Origin: Streptomonospora sp. PA3
GTDB lineage: Bacteria; Actinomycetota; Actinomycetes; Streptosporangiales; Streptosporangiaceae
NCBI RefSeq assembly: GCF_009728995.1
Contig: NZ_VTZW01000023.1
Coordinates: 711 to 64,710 of the forward strand
Reading direction: 5' to 3'
DNA length: 64,000 nt
The notes under the pieces are model-generated. The model was given only the letters and a program-made list of their open reading frames with translations, was not told the DNA's origin and ran no database searches. The position numbers and the translations under genes are program-made. Below, piece after piece: positions 8,507 through 17,785 of the stretch. Numbering within the stretch: the first letter of the stretch is position 1; each line of letters begins with the position of its first letter.

Positions 8507-10114
8507 ATGGACTCCTCAGACATCAACTCCGACCGGCCACTGGGCCGTGATGACGTCACCAGCACCGACCCGCCCGAGGTCCCGGTGCCCGCTCAGCGAG
8601 GCCCCGCTCCATCCGAGTCCGGCGCCTCCGACACCGGCGCGGCCGAGGCCGGCGCCACCGAGGCTCCCGAAGAAGAGCGCTTCTGGAAGGCGGGTCGGCT
8701 CGAGCCGATGCCGATCCGCAAGCTTCCCAAGGCTCCGCCCTCCGTCCACCTGCTGGGCCCGACGGTCTTCCTCGTCGCCCTGGGCGTGGGCATGGGCGAG
8801 TCCTACATGTGGCCGCGGCTGGTCCTGATCTTCGGACCGGAGATCCGCTGGCTGTTCCTGATCGGCGTCAGCCTGCAGGCCGTGGTCATGCTGGAGATGT
8901 CGCGCTATGCGATGGCCACCGGCGAAAGCATCTTCTTCGGCGCCGCGCGCGTGTTCAAGCCGCTGATGTGGTTCTTCTTCATCACGGCGATGCTCGTCTA
9001 CATATGGCCGGGCCACCTTTCAGCAGGCGCCTCGGCCTTCGAGCGGGTGAGCGGCATACCCTGGCAGGCCACGGCGGTCACCGGCATGCTGCTGGTGGGC
9101 GTCATCTTCACCATGGCCAAGGTGATCTACAACCTGCTGGAGAACGTGCTCTCCATCTGCATCGGCCTGCTCGTGGTGGGCACCTCGATCGTGGCGGCGC
9201 TGGTGGGCAACCTGTCCGACCTCTCCAGCACCATCACCGGCATGTTCGCCTTCGGCTACATGCCCGAAGAGGCCCTGACCGCGGCGTGGTTCCCGGTGAT
9301 CGTCGGCTCCATCGCCTTCGCCGGCCCCTCGGGCATGCAGCAGATGTGGTACACCCTGCACCTGCGCGACAAGGGCGCCGGCATGGGCTCCCACATCCCC
9401 AAGGTTCGCGGCCTGCGCCACGCCGACGAGCAGGAGACCATGCCCACCCGCGGGTTCATGTTCGACACCAGCGACTCCGAGGAGATGGCCAAGTGGAAGG
9501 GCTGGCGCCGGTGGGTCACCTTCGACGCCTTCGCGCTCTTCTGGGGCATCACGATGCTGGTGACCATCTCCTTCACCGTGCTGGCCCAGGCCTCGGCGCG
9601 CTTCGACCCCAACGTGGCCACCGTCATCCGCGACGGTGAGCGCGACGCGGCGCTGGACGCCATGGCGGCCTCCTTCACGGCCGCCGGCAGCCCCATCTTC
9701 GGCACCGTGTTCTTCCTGTTCATCTCCCTCATCGGCCTCAACGCCACGTTCGGCCTGTTCGACTCCTTCTCTCGCGGACAGGCCGACATGACCTACTACT
9801 TCGTCCCCGGCGCCCGCCGGTTCAGCATGTCGAAGCTGTACGCGTTCTTCCTGTGGGGCGTCATCCTCTTCGGCATCGGCGTCCTGCTGTTCGGGCCGGC
9901 GGACGGACCCGCGGCGATCCTGGACACGCTGGCGTTCCTGTCCACCTTCGCGATGGGCGCGTACTGCGTGACACTGCTGCTGGTCAACAACCTGATGCTG
10001 CCCAAGCCGGTGCGTCCCGGCATCGTCTCCAACCTGATCATCGCCTTCGCCGCGGTCTTCTACCTCGGCATGCTGTTCTACTCGCTGTTCGCATACGGAG
10101 TGGTGGTGAGCTGA
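8507..10114 (+). CDS. Nramp-like membrane transporter lacking DPGN
   Basis: A 535-residue carrier with an acidic, Ala/Pro/Glu-rich N-terminal tail (~75 residues) and about 11 hydrophobic segments. The layout and the start of the core (GPTVFLVALGVGMGESYMWP, residues 84-103) resemble Nramp-family proteins. The metal-coordinating Asp-Pro-Gly-Asn of TM1 is absent and the TM1 position reads GVGMGES. A long cytoplasmic loop near residue 300 is charged. A different, perhaps organic-acid, substrate is possible given the adjacent CoA genes. The ATG has GGGAGAG upstream. It overlaps the next gene by ATGA, so the two are translationally coupled. Family placement is moderately sure and function unknown. 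Confidence 0.65.
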   Translation: MDSSDINSDRPLGRDDVTSTDPPEVPVPAQRGPAPSESGASDTGAAEAGATEAPEEERFWKAGRLEPMPIRKLPKAPPSVHLLGPTVFLVALGVGMGESYMWPRLVLIFGPEIRWLFLIGVSLQAVVMLEMSRYAMATGESIFFGAARVFKPLMWFFFITAMLVYIWPGHLSAGASAFERVSGIPWQATAVTGMLLVGVIFTMAKVIYNLLENVLSICIGLLVVGTSIVAALVGNLSDLSSTITGMFAFGYMPEEALTAAWFPVIVGSIAFAGPSGMQQMWYTLHLRDKGAGMGSHIPKVRGLRHADEQETMPTRGFMFDTSDSEEMAKWKGWRRWVTFDAFALFWGITMLVTISFTVLAQASARFDPNVATVIRDGERDAALDAMAASFTAAGSPIFGTVFFLFISLIGLNATFGLFDSFSRGQADMTYYFVPGARRFSMSKLYAFFLWGVILFGIGVLLFGPADGPAAILDTLAFLSTFAMGAYCVTLLLVNNLMLPKPVRPGIVSNLIIAFAAVFYLGMLFYSLFAYGVVVS

Positions 10115-10692
10115 TGAGTACCGCCGCCGCCGCACGGCACATGCCGGTGGCACTGCAGTACGCCGAGGTCGCCGTTCCGGGCGCAGGCGTCGGGCTGGTC
10201 GCCGGCGCCTTCGCCGCCGGGGTGGCGGCGATGGCCGGGCTCCCGGCCGTCCAGATCGCGACGATCGCCACCGGGCTGGGCGTCCCGCTGGCCCTGCTGG
10301 GAGCCGGATACTGCGTCCTGCTCGCACTGGGCAAGTTCGGGGTGGGCGCGCTCGGCCCGGTAGCCTTCTACTGGCTGATCGGCTTCCCCCTCGCCCGGCT
10401 GGTCGACCAGTTCGCGGTCGCGACCGTACTCGGCCACGATCAGGTCCTGCGCGAGCCGCTGCTGTCGTTCCTCCTCTTCCAGGCGATGCTCAGCATGGGC
10501 TTCGCCATCGGGTTCCTGTGGCTGCACGAGCGGATCGCCCCCCATCTGCTGATCCGCATCCAGTACCACAACCCCGTCGCCGCCGGCCTCGTCGAGCGCT
10601 ACGTGGAACAGGCGACCAAACTGGAGGCACGCCGCAGGACCGCCAAGGAGGAGCGGGAGGCCAAGCGGGCCCGCCGACGCGGTTCCTCCTGA
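10114..10692 (+). CDS. Small multi-spanning membrane protein, unknown function
   Basis: A 192-residue protein with about four hydrophobic helices (roughly 20-45, 50-75, 80-100, 125-145). A charged C-terminal helix is rich in Lys/Arg/Glu and ends RRTAKEEREAKRARRRGSS, probably cytoplasmic. I recognise no family. The start overlaps the stop of the Nramp-like gene (ATGA), which argues that it is an accessory subunit or folding partner of that carrier. A strong hairpin follows at 10704-10736. Confidence 0.7.
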   Translation: MSTAAAARHMPVALQYAEVAVPGAGVGLVAGAFAAGVAAMAGLPAVQIATIATGLGVPLALLGAGYCVLLALGKFGVGALGPVAFYWLIGFPLARLVDQFAVATVLGHDQVLREPLLSFLLFQAMLSMGFAIGFLWLHERIAPHLLIRIQYHNPVAAGLVERYVEQATKLEARRRTAKEEREAKRARRRGSS

Positions 10693-10703
10693 GATGTAGT
10701 AGA

Positions 10704-10736
10704 CCGGTCCCGGGCGCCTCGCGCGCCCGGGGCCGG
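10704..10736 (+). terminator. Hairpin between membrane-protein gene and terC
   Basis: CCGGTCCCGGGCGC (10704-10717) pairs with GCGCCCGGGGCCGG (10723-10736), 13 of 14 positions, around a 5-base loop. No T-run follows. It is likely a terminator or processing site separating the carrier pair from terC. Confidence 0.5.
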
Positions 10737-10768
10737 CAACCGCGCCATCGAACTTCTGGAGTACTGGC

Positions 10769-11827
10769 TTGGATATCGCACCTTGGGTTTGGGGAGCGAC
10801 GATCGCCGTCCTGCTCGGCGTGATCGCGCTCGACTTCGTCATCATCACCCGCAGACCCCACGAACCGTCGATGCGCGAGGCGGCGATCTGGGTCTCGATC
10901 TACGTGTCGCTGGCCGTCGCCTTCGGGATCGGCATCGCGTTCTTCACCGACGGCCAAGCCGTGGACTTCTTCACCGGCTGGATCGTCGAGTACTCGATGA
11001 GCATGGACAACCTGTTCGTGTTCATCCTCATCCTCAGCTCCTTCGCCGTGCCGCGGGAGCACCGCCAGCGCGTCCTGCTGGTGGGCATCGCCCTGGCGCT
11101 GGTGTTCCGCGGGCTGTTCATCGCCGCCGGCGCGGCCGCCGTCAACGCCTTCGCCGGCGTCTTCTACCTCTTCGGCGCGTTCCTGCTCTACACCGCCTGG
11201 AAGCTCATCGCCAGCGCAGGCGAGGAAGAGGAGTACGAGGAGAACGCCGCGCTGCGGATGGTGCGGCGGGTGCTGCCCACCTCCGAGACCTACGACGGGC
11301 ACAGGCTCATCACCCGCGTCGACGGCAAGCGCATGGTCACCCCCATGCTCATGGTGATGATCGCCGTGGGCATGACCGACATCCTCTTCGCGCTGGACTC
11401 CATCCCCGCCATCTTCGGCATCACCCAGGAGCCCTACCTCGTCTTCACCGCCAACGCCTTCGCGCTGATGGGCCTGCGCCAGCTCTACTTCCTCATCGGC
11501 GGACTGATGGACAAGCTCGTCTACCTCAGCCACGGCCTGGCGGTGATCCTCGGCTTCATCGGGGTCAAGCTGATCCTGCACGCCATCCACGAGACCACCG
11601 ACCTGCACGTGCCCGAGATCCCCACGATCCTCTCGCTGGTGGTCATCGTGGTCACGCTGGCCGCTACCACCGTGCTCAGCCTGCTCAAGTCGCGCCGGGA
11701 CGCCCGCGCCGAGGCGGCCGCCGGCGAGCAGAAGGCGGCCCAGGAGGGCGGCTCGCCCGCGGCCTCGCCGGACGGTTCCACCGGCTCCAGCGACGACGAC
11801 GATCTCGACGAGCGGGTGAAGCTCTGA
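10769..11827 (+). CDS. TerC family integral membrane protein
   Basis: A 352-residue TerC-family protein with about eight membrane segments. It has both hallmark acidic membrane motifs: EYSMSMDNLFVFILI (residues 74-88) and DILFALDSIPAIFGIT further on. Members are linked to tellurite resistance and, more recently, to Mn2+ handling and metalation of exported proteins. The C-terminal ~50 residues are hydrophilic (Gly/Ser/Asp-rich). The start is TTG at 10769 with GGAG seven bases ahead. A manganese role would suit the nearby Nramp-like carrier, but that is inference. It ends at the convergent terminator 11906-11945. Confidence 0.9.
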   Translation: MDIAPWVWGATIAVLLGVIALDFVIITRRPHEPSMREAAIWVSIYVSLAVAFGIGIAFFTDGQAVDFFTGWIVEYSMSMDNLFVFILILSSFAVPREHRQRVLLVGIALALVFRGLFIAAGAAAVNAFAGVFYLFGAFLLYTAWKLIASAGEEEEYEENAALRMVRRVLPTSETYDGHRLITRVDGKRMVTPMLMVMIAVGMTDILFALDSIPAIFGITQEPYLVFTANAFALMGLRQLYFLIGGLMDKLVYLSHGLAVILGFIGVKLILHAIHETTDLHVPEIPTILSLVVIVVTLAATTVLSLLKSRRDARAEAAAGEQKAAQEGGSPAASPDGSTGSSDDDDLDERVKL

Positions 11828-11905
11828 GCGGATTCTCCGCGGTCCGCCGACCCGCTTAGGCGGGGGCGCTTGGGATCGGCGTCGGCCCCCACCCCCACTG
11901 TGCGA

Positions 11906-11945
11906 AGCGAAGGGCCCCTCGCGCTGCCGCGAGGGGCCCTTCGCT
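11906..11945. terminator. Bidirectional terminator between terC and ddl-like gene
   Basis: AGCGAAGGGCCCCTCGCG (11906-11923) is perfectly complementary to 11928-11945 with a CTGC loop, an 18-bp stem. It lies between convergent genes and should act on both strands. Confidence 0.8.
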
Positions 11946-11959
11946 GCTGCGGACGCCGC

Positions 11960-12919
11960 TCAGGCGGTGCGGCCGCGGCTCCAGGCGTTGAACGCCAGGT
12001 CGCGGCAGACCCGGGCGAAGTCGAGCTCGGCCGCCTCGACCGCCAGCGGGAAGGTGGAGGTCTCGGTCAGCCCGGGGGCGACGTTGACCTCCAGGAACCG
12101 CACGCGCCCGGCGGTGTCGACGACGAGGTCGGTGCGGGAGTAGTCGCGCAGGCCCAGCACCCGGTGGGCGGTCAGCGCGGCCTCGGCCGCGGCCCGTGCG
12201 GACTCCTCCGGCAGCCGGGCGGGGCTGAAGAACTCGGTGCGGCCCGGGGTGTAGCGGGCGGCGTAGTCGTAGACGCCCCCGTCGGGCACGATCTCCACCG
12301 GCGGCAGGTCGAAGGGGCCCTCGCCGAGGTCGAGGACGCCCACGGCGACCTCGGTCCCCTCGATCCGCTCCTCGATCAGCGCCCTGTCGCCGTAGGCGAA
12401 GCAGCTGACCATCGCCGCCGACAGCGCGTCCATGGACTCCACCGGGGTCGCGCCGAACGCCGATCCGCCCTGGTCGGGCTTGACGAACAGGGGCAGCCCC
12501 AGGTGCTCGACCACCCGCTCCAGCAGCGCGGGGGCGCCGAGGTCGTGGAAGGCCGACTTGGGCAGGCTCACCCCGCGCGGCACCGGGACGCCGTGCCGGG
12601 CCACCAGCGCCTTGGCGGTGGGCTTGGCGAAGGCGATCCGGCAGGCCTCGGGCGGCGCGCCTACGTAGGGCACCCCACTGAGCTGCAGGATCTCGGCTGT
12701 GGCACCGTCCTCGCCCGAGGCGCCGTGCAGGACCGGGAACACCGCCTGGGGCGGATCCGCGGCGAGCCGACCCAGCAGGGCGGCGTCGACGTCGGCGCTT
12801 TGCACCTCGACGCCCAGGCGGCGCAGCGACTCGGCCACCCGCCGCCCGGAGCGCACACTGACCTCGTGCTCGGGCGACATGCCGCCCGCCAGAACGAGCA
12901 CCCGGTCCAGATCGGCCAC
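11960..12919 (-). CDS. D-alanine--D-alanine ligase-like ATP-grasp ligase
   Basis: A 319-residue ATP-grasp ligase. The N-terminal GGMSPEHEVSVRSG matches the Ddl signature GGxSxEHEVS. The C-terminal EVNVAPGLTETSTFPL matches the ENTxPGxT substrate/Mg motif with small changes. It is shorter than typical housekeeping Ddl (~350-370), so it is perhaps a second Ddl or a ligase for another dipeptide. I prefer the GTG at 12919, which follows AGGAAGG, over the upstream in-frame start. It lies 56 bases behind a PLP aminotransferase on the same strand, so they are probably cotranscribed. Confidence 0.8.
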   Translation of the reverse strand: MADLDRVLVLAGGMSPEHEVSVRSGRRVAESLRRLGVEVQSADVDAALLGRLAADPPQAVFPVLHGASGEDGATAEILQLSGVPYVGAPPEACRIAFAKPTAKALVARHGVPVPRGVSLPKSAFHDLGAPALLERVVEHLGLPLFVKPDQGGSAFGATPVESMDALSAAMVSCFAYGDRALIEERIEGTEVAVGVLDLGEGPFDLPPVEIVPDGGVYDYAARYTPGRTEFFSPARLPEESARAAAEAALTAHRVLGLRDYSRTDLVVDTAGRVRFLEVNVAPGLTETSTFPLAVEAAELDFARVCRDLAFNAWSRGRTA

Positions 12920-12975
12920 GGTACTGCCTTCCTGCTCGCCTGCTGTGGGTGTCAACGAACCGGCCTTCGCGCTGA

Positions 12976-14301
12976 TCAGGGAAGGTCGGGGAAGGGGGTG
13001 TCGTCGCCCGCCGCGGCGGGGGCCGACATGCCGCCGAAGGTATCACGCAGGGCGGTTTCGCCCTCGATCACGCCCACCAGCCGGCGCACGCCCTCGCGGA
13101 TCTGCTCGCAGGTGGGGTAGCAGAACGACAGCCGCATGTTGCGGCGGCCCTCCTGGGAGGCGTAGAAGCCGGTCCCGGGCACATAGGCGACCCGCTCGTT
13201 GACCGCGCGCGGCAGCATTGCCTTGGCGTCCAGCCCTTCGGGCAGGGTGAGCCAGACGAAGAAGCCGCCGTCGGGGCGGGTCCACTCGGTCCCGGCCGGC
13301 ATGAGTGCGTCCAGCGCGCCGAGCATGGCGTCGCGGCGCTGCCGGTACATCTCGTTGAAGTCCTTGATCTGCTCGCGCCAGGCGTGGGTGGCGAGGTAGC
13401 GCCGGACCACCATCTGGTTGAAGGTGGAATGGCTGAGCATGGCCGACTCCGCGGCCAGCACCAGCTTGGCGCGCACCGCCGAGGGCGCCAGCGCCCAGCC
13501 GATGCGGAAACCCGGCGAAAGCGTCTTGGAGAAGGAGCCCAGGTAGATGACGCTGTCGGGCGCCTCGGCGCGCAGCGGCGCCACGGGATCGCCGTCGTAG
13601 CGCAGCAGGCCGTAGGGGTTGTCCTCCAGGATCAGCAGGCCGTGGCGGCGGCAGATCTCCAGCACCCGCCGGCGGCGCTCGGCCGAGAGGGTCACTCCGG
13701 CGGGGTTGTGGAAGTTGGGAATCGTGTAGAAGAACTTCGCCCGGCGGCCCTCGGCGGCCATGCGGGTCAGCGCCTCCTCCAGCGCCTCGGGCACCACCCC
13801 GTCGCCGTCGGTGTGGACGTGGCGGATGTCGGCCTGGAAGGCGGCGAAGGTGTTGATCGCGGTCACGTAGGTGGGCGCCTCGCACAGCACCACGTCGCCG
13901 GGGTCGACGAAGACCCGCGTGACCAGGTCCAGCGCCTGCTGGGAGCCGACGGTGACGATGACGTCGTCGGCGGCGGCCTCGATGCCCTCTTCGGCCATGA
14001 CCTCGCAGATGTGCTCGCGCAGCACGGGGTCGCCCTGGGCGGAGCCGTACTGCAGGGCGGTGCTGCCCTGCTCGGCGACGACCTGCTGCACGATGCCGCC
14101 GATGTCGTCCATGGGCAGCGCGCCGACGTTGGGCATCCCGCCGGCCAGCGACACCACCTCGGGCCGGGAGGCGACGGCGAACAGGGCCCGGACCTCCGAC
14201 GCCACCATGCCCTGGGCTCGTGCCGCGTAGCTGTCGACGTAGGGGTCGATGCGCGAGCCCTGGACCGAGGGCTGCCGGTGGGATTCTCGGGGATCCTGCA
14301 C
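12976..14301 (-). CDS. PLP-dependent aminotransferase (class I/II, LysN/MocR-type fold)
   Basis: A 441-residue fold-type I aminotransferase without the MocR DNA-binding head. It shows the PLP-lysine motif SFSKTLSPGFRIGW, the YTIPNFHNPAG loop typical of 2-aminoadipate/valine-pyruvate-type aminotransferases, and the C-terminal arginine region NMRLSFCYP. The GTG at 14301 is preceded by a near-perfect GGAGGTGG. It heads the two-gene unit with the Ddl-like ligase; making an amino acid for that ligase is a reasonable but unproved idea. The substrate is unknown. Confidence 0.88.
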   Translation of the reverse strand: MQDPRESHRQPSVQGSRIDPYVDSYAARAQGMVASEVRALFAVASRPEVVSLAGGMPNVGALPMDDIGGIVQQVVAEQGSTALQYGSAQGDPVLREHICEVMAEEGIEAAADDVIVTVGSQQALDLVTRVFVDPGDVVLCEAPTYVTAINTFAAFQADIRHVHTDGDGVVPEALEEALTRMAAEGRRAKFFYTIPNFHNPAGVTLSAERRRRVLEICRRHGLLILEDNPYGLLRYDGDPVAPLRAEAPDSVIYLGSFSKTLSPGFRIGWALAPSAVRAKLVLAAESAMLSHSTFNQMVVRRYLATHAWREQIKDFNEMYRQRRDAMLGALDALMPAGTEWTRPDGGFFVWLTLPEGLDAKAMLPRAVNERVAYVPGTGFYASQEGRRNMRLSFCYPTCEQIREGVRRLVGVIEGETALRDTFGGMSAPAAAGDDTPFPDLP

Positions 14302-14856
14302 GATCCACCTCCGCTGGCTGGGACGGTGCCTGCTGTGAGCCTGTGGCCGTTGGGACGCCGGGGACGGGGCCGGGGTTCGCCCGATCCGCGGATCGAAACC
14401 GGGCCGCCCGGGTGCCGCGGCGCCGCAGGCCGATCGGTCCCGGCCAAGTCTATGCTGGCCGGCAGCCCAGACTGCGCCCGGCCTCGGAGTCAGTGTTCCC
14501 GCCCGCGGCCGGTCGCCCCACCGCGCTTTGCCGTCTCCTGAGGAGATCCTTGCCCGCCGCGAGGGCGGCGGGCATGCGGAACGGTGGCCCGGGCAGGCTC
14601 CCCCACCCGCCGCGGGCCACCGCCCCTGGGAGGTCCGCCCCGCGTGATCGGACCCGCTACCCCCCTCAAGGCACGGGCACGGGCGGACGTGGACTGCGCG
14701 GGCTCACCGCCCACTGGAGTCGACTCAACTGCATCACGCGCCACACCGGCAAGGGTTGCAACAGGTTGCAGACTGAACACGAAGCGTGATCGATCCGGCC
14801 ACACGGAGCCGCTGCCGGGCGGCGGGCCCCGACCTGCGGCGTCGGCCCTGCGCGGG
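14302..14856. other. 555-bp intergenic region
   Basis: No convincing gene on either strand. It must contain the promoter of the minus-strand aminotransferase; a weak -10 candidate (TAGACT on the minus strand) lies at 14447-14452. Two short direct repeats, GGTTGCAACA and GGTTGCAGAC (near 14753-14773), lie just past the 3' end of the GAF regulator gene. Otherwise nothing recognisable. Confidence 0.5.
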
Positions 14857-16170
14857 CTATCGCGGAAGCGTCCGGTCCTGGCGGGCACCGCCGACGGCCT
14901 CGGCCCTGGCCCGCCGGATTCCGGGCGCGGTCGACGCCGGCAGCAGGTCGGCCGGGTTCTCGGGCGTGTGCACCTCGACCCGCAGGCCCTCGTTGAGGCG
15001 GTAGGGGCGGCTATCCACGACTCCGCCCAGATGGCGCCGCAGGCGCGACATCTCGGCCCGCACGGTCACCAGCCGGTCGGCGTCGTCGAACAGGTCGGCG
15101 GCGAGCTGGGCGGCGCTGCACCCCTCGCGGCGGCGCGACAGCAGGAACAGCAGTTCGCAGTGGCGCAGCGTCAGCCGGTGCGTCCATCTGCCGCTGGGGC
15201 CGCACACGGTCAACTGCGGCGCCGCCGAGTCGGTGAGGTCCAGCACCAGCTCGGTGGGAGCGGGGGCCTCGCCCCCGCCGGGCCGGATCAGCCACCCGCC
15301 CGGCAGCGGCTCCACCCGGCACTCCCCCAGCCCCGACAGCCAGGCCCCGCCGCCCTCCAGGCCGCGGGGCAGCAGCAGGCGGCGCGGCGGATCCATGCCG
15401 GCAGCGGCGGCCGTCCACCCGTCGGCATCGACGACCAGGGCGTTCTCCCGCATGCCGGCCATCAGCGGCGCCGCCACCGCGCGCAGGCGGTCCAGGTGGG
15501 CGTGGTGGCGGCCGCGCAGCTGCGACTCGGCGTGCCGGGCGACGGCGTTGACCAGCGCCAGGGTGGCCGGGTGCACGGTGCGGGCGGGGCCCGTCAGGTT
15601 GACCGCTCCCAGCACCCGCCCGTTGCGGGGATCGTGCACCGGCGCGCTGGCGCAGGTGACCTGGTGCAGGCCGCGCACGTAGTGCTCGGCGGAGTAGACC
15701 TGCAGGGGGCGGTCCACGGTCAGGGAGGTGCCCAGGGCGTTGGTCCCGATGGTCTCCTCGCTCCACTGGGTGCCCTCGACCGCGCCCATGCTGTCGGCCA
15801 GGCGCCGCAGCCGCGCCGAACCGTCGCGCCAGAGCACGCGGCTGTGCTCGTCGGCGACGACCATGAAGTGGGAGGCGTCGTCGGCGACACCCATCAGCGA
15901 CTCGCGGAGCATGGGCAGCAGATCGGCCAGCGGCGAGGCCGAGCGGTGGCGCTGGAGCTCGTCGTGGGGCAGCACCGGCACGGGCCTGCCGGCGTCGGGG
16001 TCGATGCGGCTGCTGCGCATCCGCTCCCAGGAATCGGCGATCACCGGCCGCAGCCGTGCCGGGGGGCGGTGCCCGGAGAGGACGGCCTCGTGCACGCGGC
16101 GCAGCAGGCGCGCGTACTCTCCCGGGTCGACGCCCGCGGGTACCGCCGCGTCCAAGGACGGCTGCGCCAT
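14857..16170 (-). CDS. GAF-domain transcriptional regulator
   Basis: A ~437-residue regulator. The N-terminal half resembles the sensory part of AcoR-type activators. It has a helical segment with RPVIADSWERMRSSRIDP, then a GAF domain (about 95-250) containing WSEETIGTNALGTSL and the ASAPVHDP strand. There is no AAA+ or Fis domain. The C-terminus instead carries a winged-helix-like segment (LTLRHCELLFLLSRR through RLRRHLGG). Such GAF/wHTH proteins in actinomycetes control aldehyde or alcohol catabolism. I chose ATG 16170, preceded by a G-run; an earlier start near 16257 is possible. The target may be the neighbouring agmatinase/PoxB-like genes, unproved. Confidence 0.75.
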   Translation of the reverse strand: MAQPSLDAAVPAGVDPGEYARLLRRVHEAVLSGHRPPARLRPVIADSWERMRSSRIDPDAGRPVPVLPHDELQRHRSASPLADLLPMLRESLMGVADDASHFMVVADEHSRVLWRDGSARLRRLADSMGAVEGTQWSEETIGTNALGTSLTVDRPLQVYSAEHYVRGLHQVTCASAPVHDPRNGRVLGAVNLTGPARTVHPATLALVNAVARHAESQLRGRHHAHLDRLRAVAAPLMAGMRENALVVDADGWTAAAAGMDPPRRLLLPRGLEGGGAWLSGLGECRVEPLPGGWLIRPGGGEAPAPTELVLDLTDSAAPQLTVCGPSGRWTHRLTLRHCELLFLLSRRREGCSAAQLAADLFDDADRLVTVRAEMSRLRRHLGGVVDSRPYRLNEGLRVEVHTPENPADLLPASTAPGIRRARAEAVGGARQDRTLPR

Positions 16171-16396
16171 CGCGCCCCCCGCTGACTCGGCTGCTCCGGA
16201 TGGCTTCCCATCCTTTCCCGCCCCGCCGGGAGCGGCAACCGGAACGCATCGGAACAAAGCGCTGAGATCGCCGAGTGCCCGGTGGGCTTCCGAAACGGCG
16301 GGCCGGCGGCCGACCGGACGGGGATTCGGCGACCGGTCGCCGCACCGCGGCGCCGAATCGCCGATCGCGGGGGCGGCGAAGGCACCCCCGACCGGA

Positions 16397-17344
16397 TCAG
16401 CGCCGCTCGTCGAGCGCGAGCAGGCTTACGAGGTCGTAGGCCACGTGGGCTGCCGCGGTCGCGGTGATCTGCGCGTGATCGTAAGCGGGGGCCACCTCCA
16501 CGACGTCGGCGCCCACCAGGCGGCAGCCGGCCAGGCCGCGCAGGATCTCCAGCAGCTCCCTGCTGGTCAGCCCGCCCGCCTCGGGCGTACCCGTGCCCGG
16601 CGCGTGGGCGGGGTCGAGCACGTCGATGTCCACCGAGACATACAGCGGCCGGTCGCCGACGCGCTCCCGCAGGGCGGCGGCGACCTCGTCGACGCCCCGG
16701 CGCAGCACGTCGGCGGCGGTGACGATCCCGAAGCCGAAGCGCCGGTCGTCGGCGAGGTCGCGCTCGCCGTAGAGCGGGCCGCGGATACCCACGTGGCAGA
16801 GGGCGTCGCCGTCCAGCAGACCCTCCTCGGCGGCGCGGCGGAAGGGCGTGCCGTGGGTGTAGGGCTCGCCGAAGTAGGTGTCCCAGGTGTCCAGGTGGGC
16901 GTCGAAGTGCAGCAGCGCGATCGGGCCGTGGCGGCGGTGCAGCGCGCGCAGCAGCGGCAGGGCGATGGTGTGGTCGCCGCCGAGGACGACCAGGCGCGTG
17001 CCGGAGGCCGTCAGCGCCGCGGCGCCGGCGTCGATCGCCTCGACGGCGTCCTGCACGGAGTAGGGGTTGACCGCGATGTCGCCGCCGTCGACCACCTGGG
17101 CGGCGGCGAAGGGGGCGATGCCGGCGCCGGGGTTGTAGGGCCGCAGCAGCCGGCCGGCCTCGCGGATCGCGCTCGGGCCGAACCGGGCGCCGGGCCGGTA
17201 GGAGACCCCGGTGTCGAAGGGGACGCCGACGACGGCGATGTCGGCGCGCTCGACCTCGTCGAGCCGCGGCAGCCGGGCGAAGGTGGCCGGCCCGGCGAAG
17301 CGCGGGACGCGGCTGGAGTCCACGGGCCCGATCGGAGTGGTCAT
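16397..17344 (-). CDS. speB: Agmatinase / guanidinobutyrase (ureohydrolase)
   Basis: A 315-residue ureohydrolase that hydrolyses a guanidino compound to urea and an amine. All manganese-ligand motifs are present: [15 protein letters not shown] and [16 protein letters not shown]. Length and the [13 protein letters not shown] region match agmatinases and guanidinobutyrases; the two cannot be told apart here. It is encoded upstream of, and on the same strand as, the GAF regulator gene, and downstream of a small acidic protein and a PoxB-like enzyme, possibly one polyamine/arginine catabolic unit. Confidence 0.88.
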   Translation of the reverse strand: MTTPIGPVDSSRVPRFAGPATFARLPRLDEVERADIAVVGVPFDTGVSYRPGARFGPSAIREAGRLLRPYNPGAGIAPFAAAQVVDGGDIAVNPYSVQDAVEAIDAGAAALTASGTRLVVLGGDHTIALPLLRALHRRHGPIALLHFDAHLDTWDTYFGEPYTHGTPFRRAAEEGLLDGDALCHVGIRGPLYGERDLADDRRFGFGIVTAADVLRRGVDEVAAALRERVGDRPLYVSVDIDVLDPAHAPGTGTPEAGGLTSRELLEILRGLAGCRLVGADVVEVAPAYDHAQITATAAAHVAYDLVSLLALDERR

Positions 17345-17484
17345 GGCGTCGCGCTCCCTCGCTGGTGTGCTCGCTCGGCCGCGGTGCGGCCCGGTGCCTC
17401 CGCCGCCGCGGGCGGAGCGCCCACCAGCATGCCGCAGCCGGGCGGCGGGGCGCTCGTCGGCCCCGCCGCCCGGCTGCGGCCGGC

Positions 17485-17739
17485 TCAGGCGCGCGTGGGG
17501 TAATCCGGCGGCTCGTCGCCCTCCTCGTCGCGGTCGTAGGCGGCCGGGTCGGTGGGCGAGGGCGTGTCCTCGGCGGCGATCTCCTCGTCGGGAGACGGGC
17601 CGGCGCCCTGGTCGGGCCGGCGGTCGGCCAGCGGGCGGCCGCCGCGGTCGCCGTCGCCGCCCTCGCCGCTGTGCCGGTCGCCGCCGGTGCGGGCTTCCTC
17701 GCCCTCGTCGGCGGCCGGCCGCCTGCGGTCCTCGGACAT
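17485..17739 (-). CDS. Small acidic disordered protein
   Basis: An 84-residue protein very rich in Asp, Glu, Gly, Arg and Pro with no hydrophobic core, probably intrinsically disordered. The ATG has GGGAGGG six bases upstream, which supports real translation. No family recognised. It lies between the PoxB-like gene and agmatinase on the same strand. Confidence 0.55.
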   Translation of the reverse strand: MSEDRRRPAADEGEEARTGGDRHSGEGGDGDRGGRPLADRRPDQGAGPSPDEEIAAEDTPSPTDPAAYDRDEEGDEPPDYPTRA

Positions 17740-17785
17740 CTGCGCCCTCCCCGGGTGTGCGAAACCTCCAGGCCCGGCCCTTTGC

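Noticed and set aside
8507-10114. Naming the carrier mntH
   Set aside because: The DPGN metal motif of Nramp transporters is absent, so manganese transport cannot be claimed.
14584-16185. 533-codon plus-strand open frame opposite the GAF regulator
   Set aside because: Gln/Gly/Arg/His-rich translation without motifs, while the minus strand carries a clear GAF regulator.
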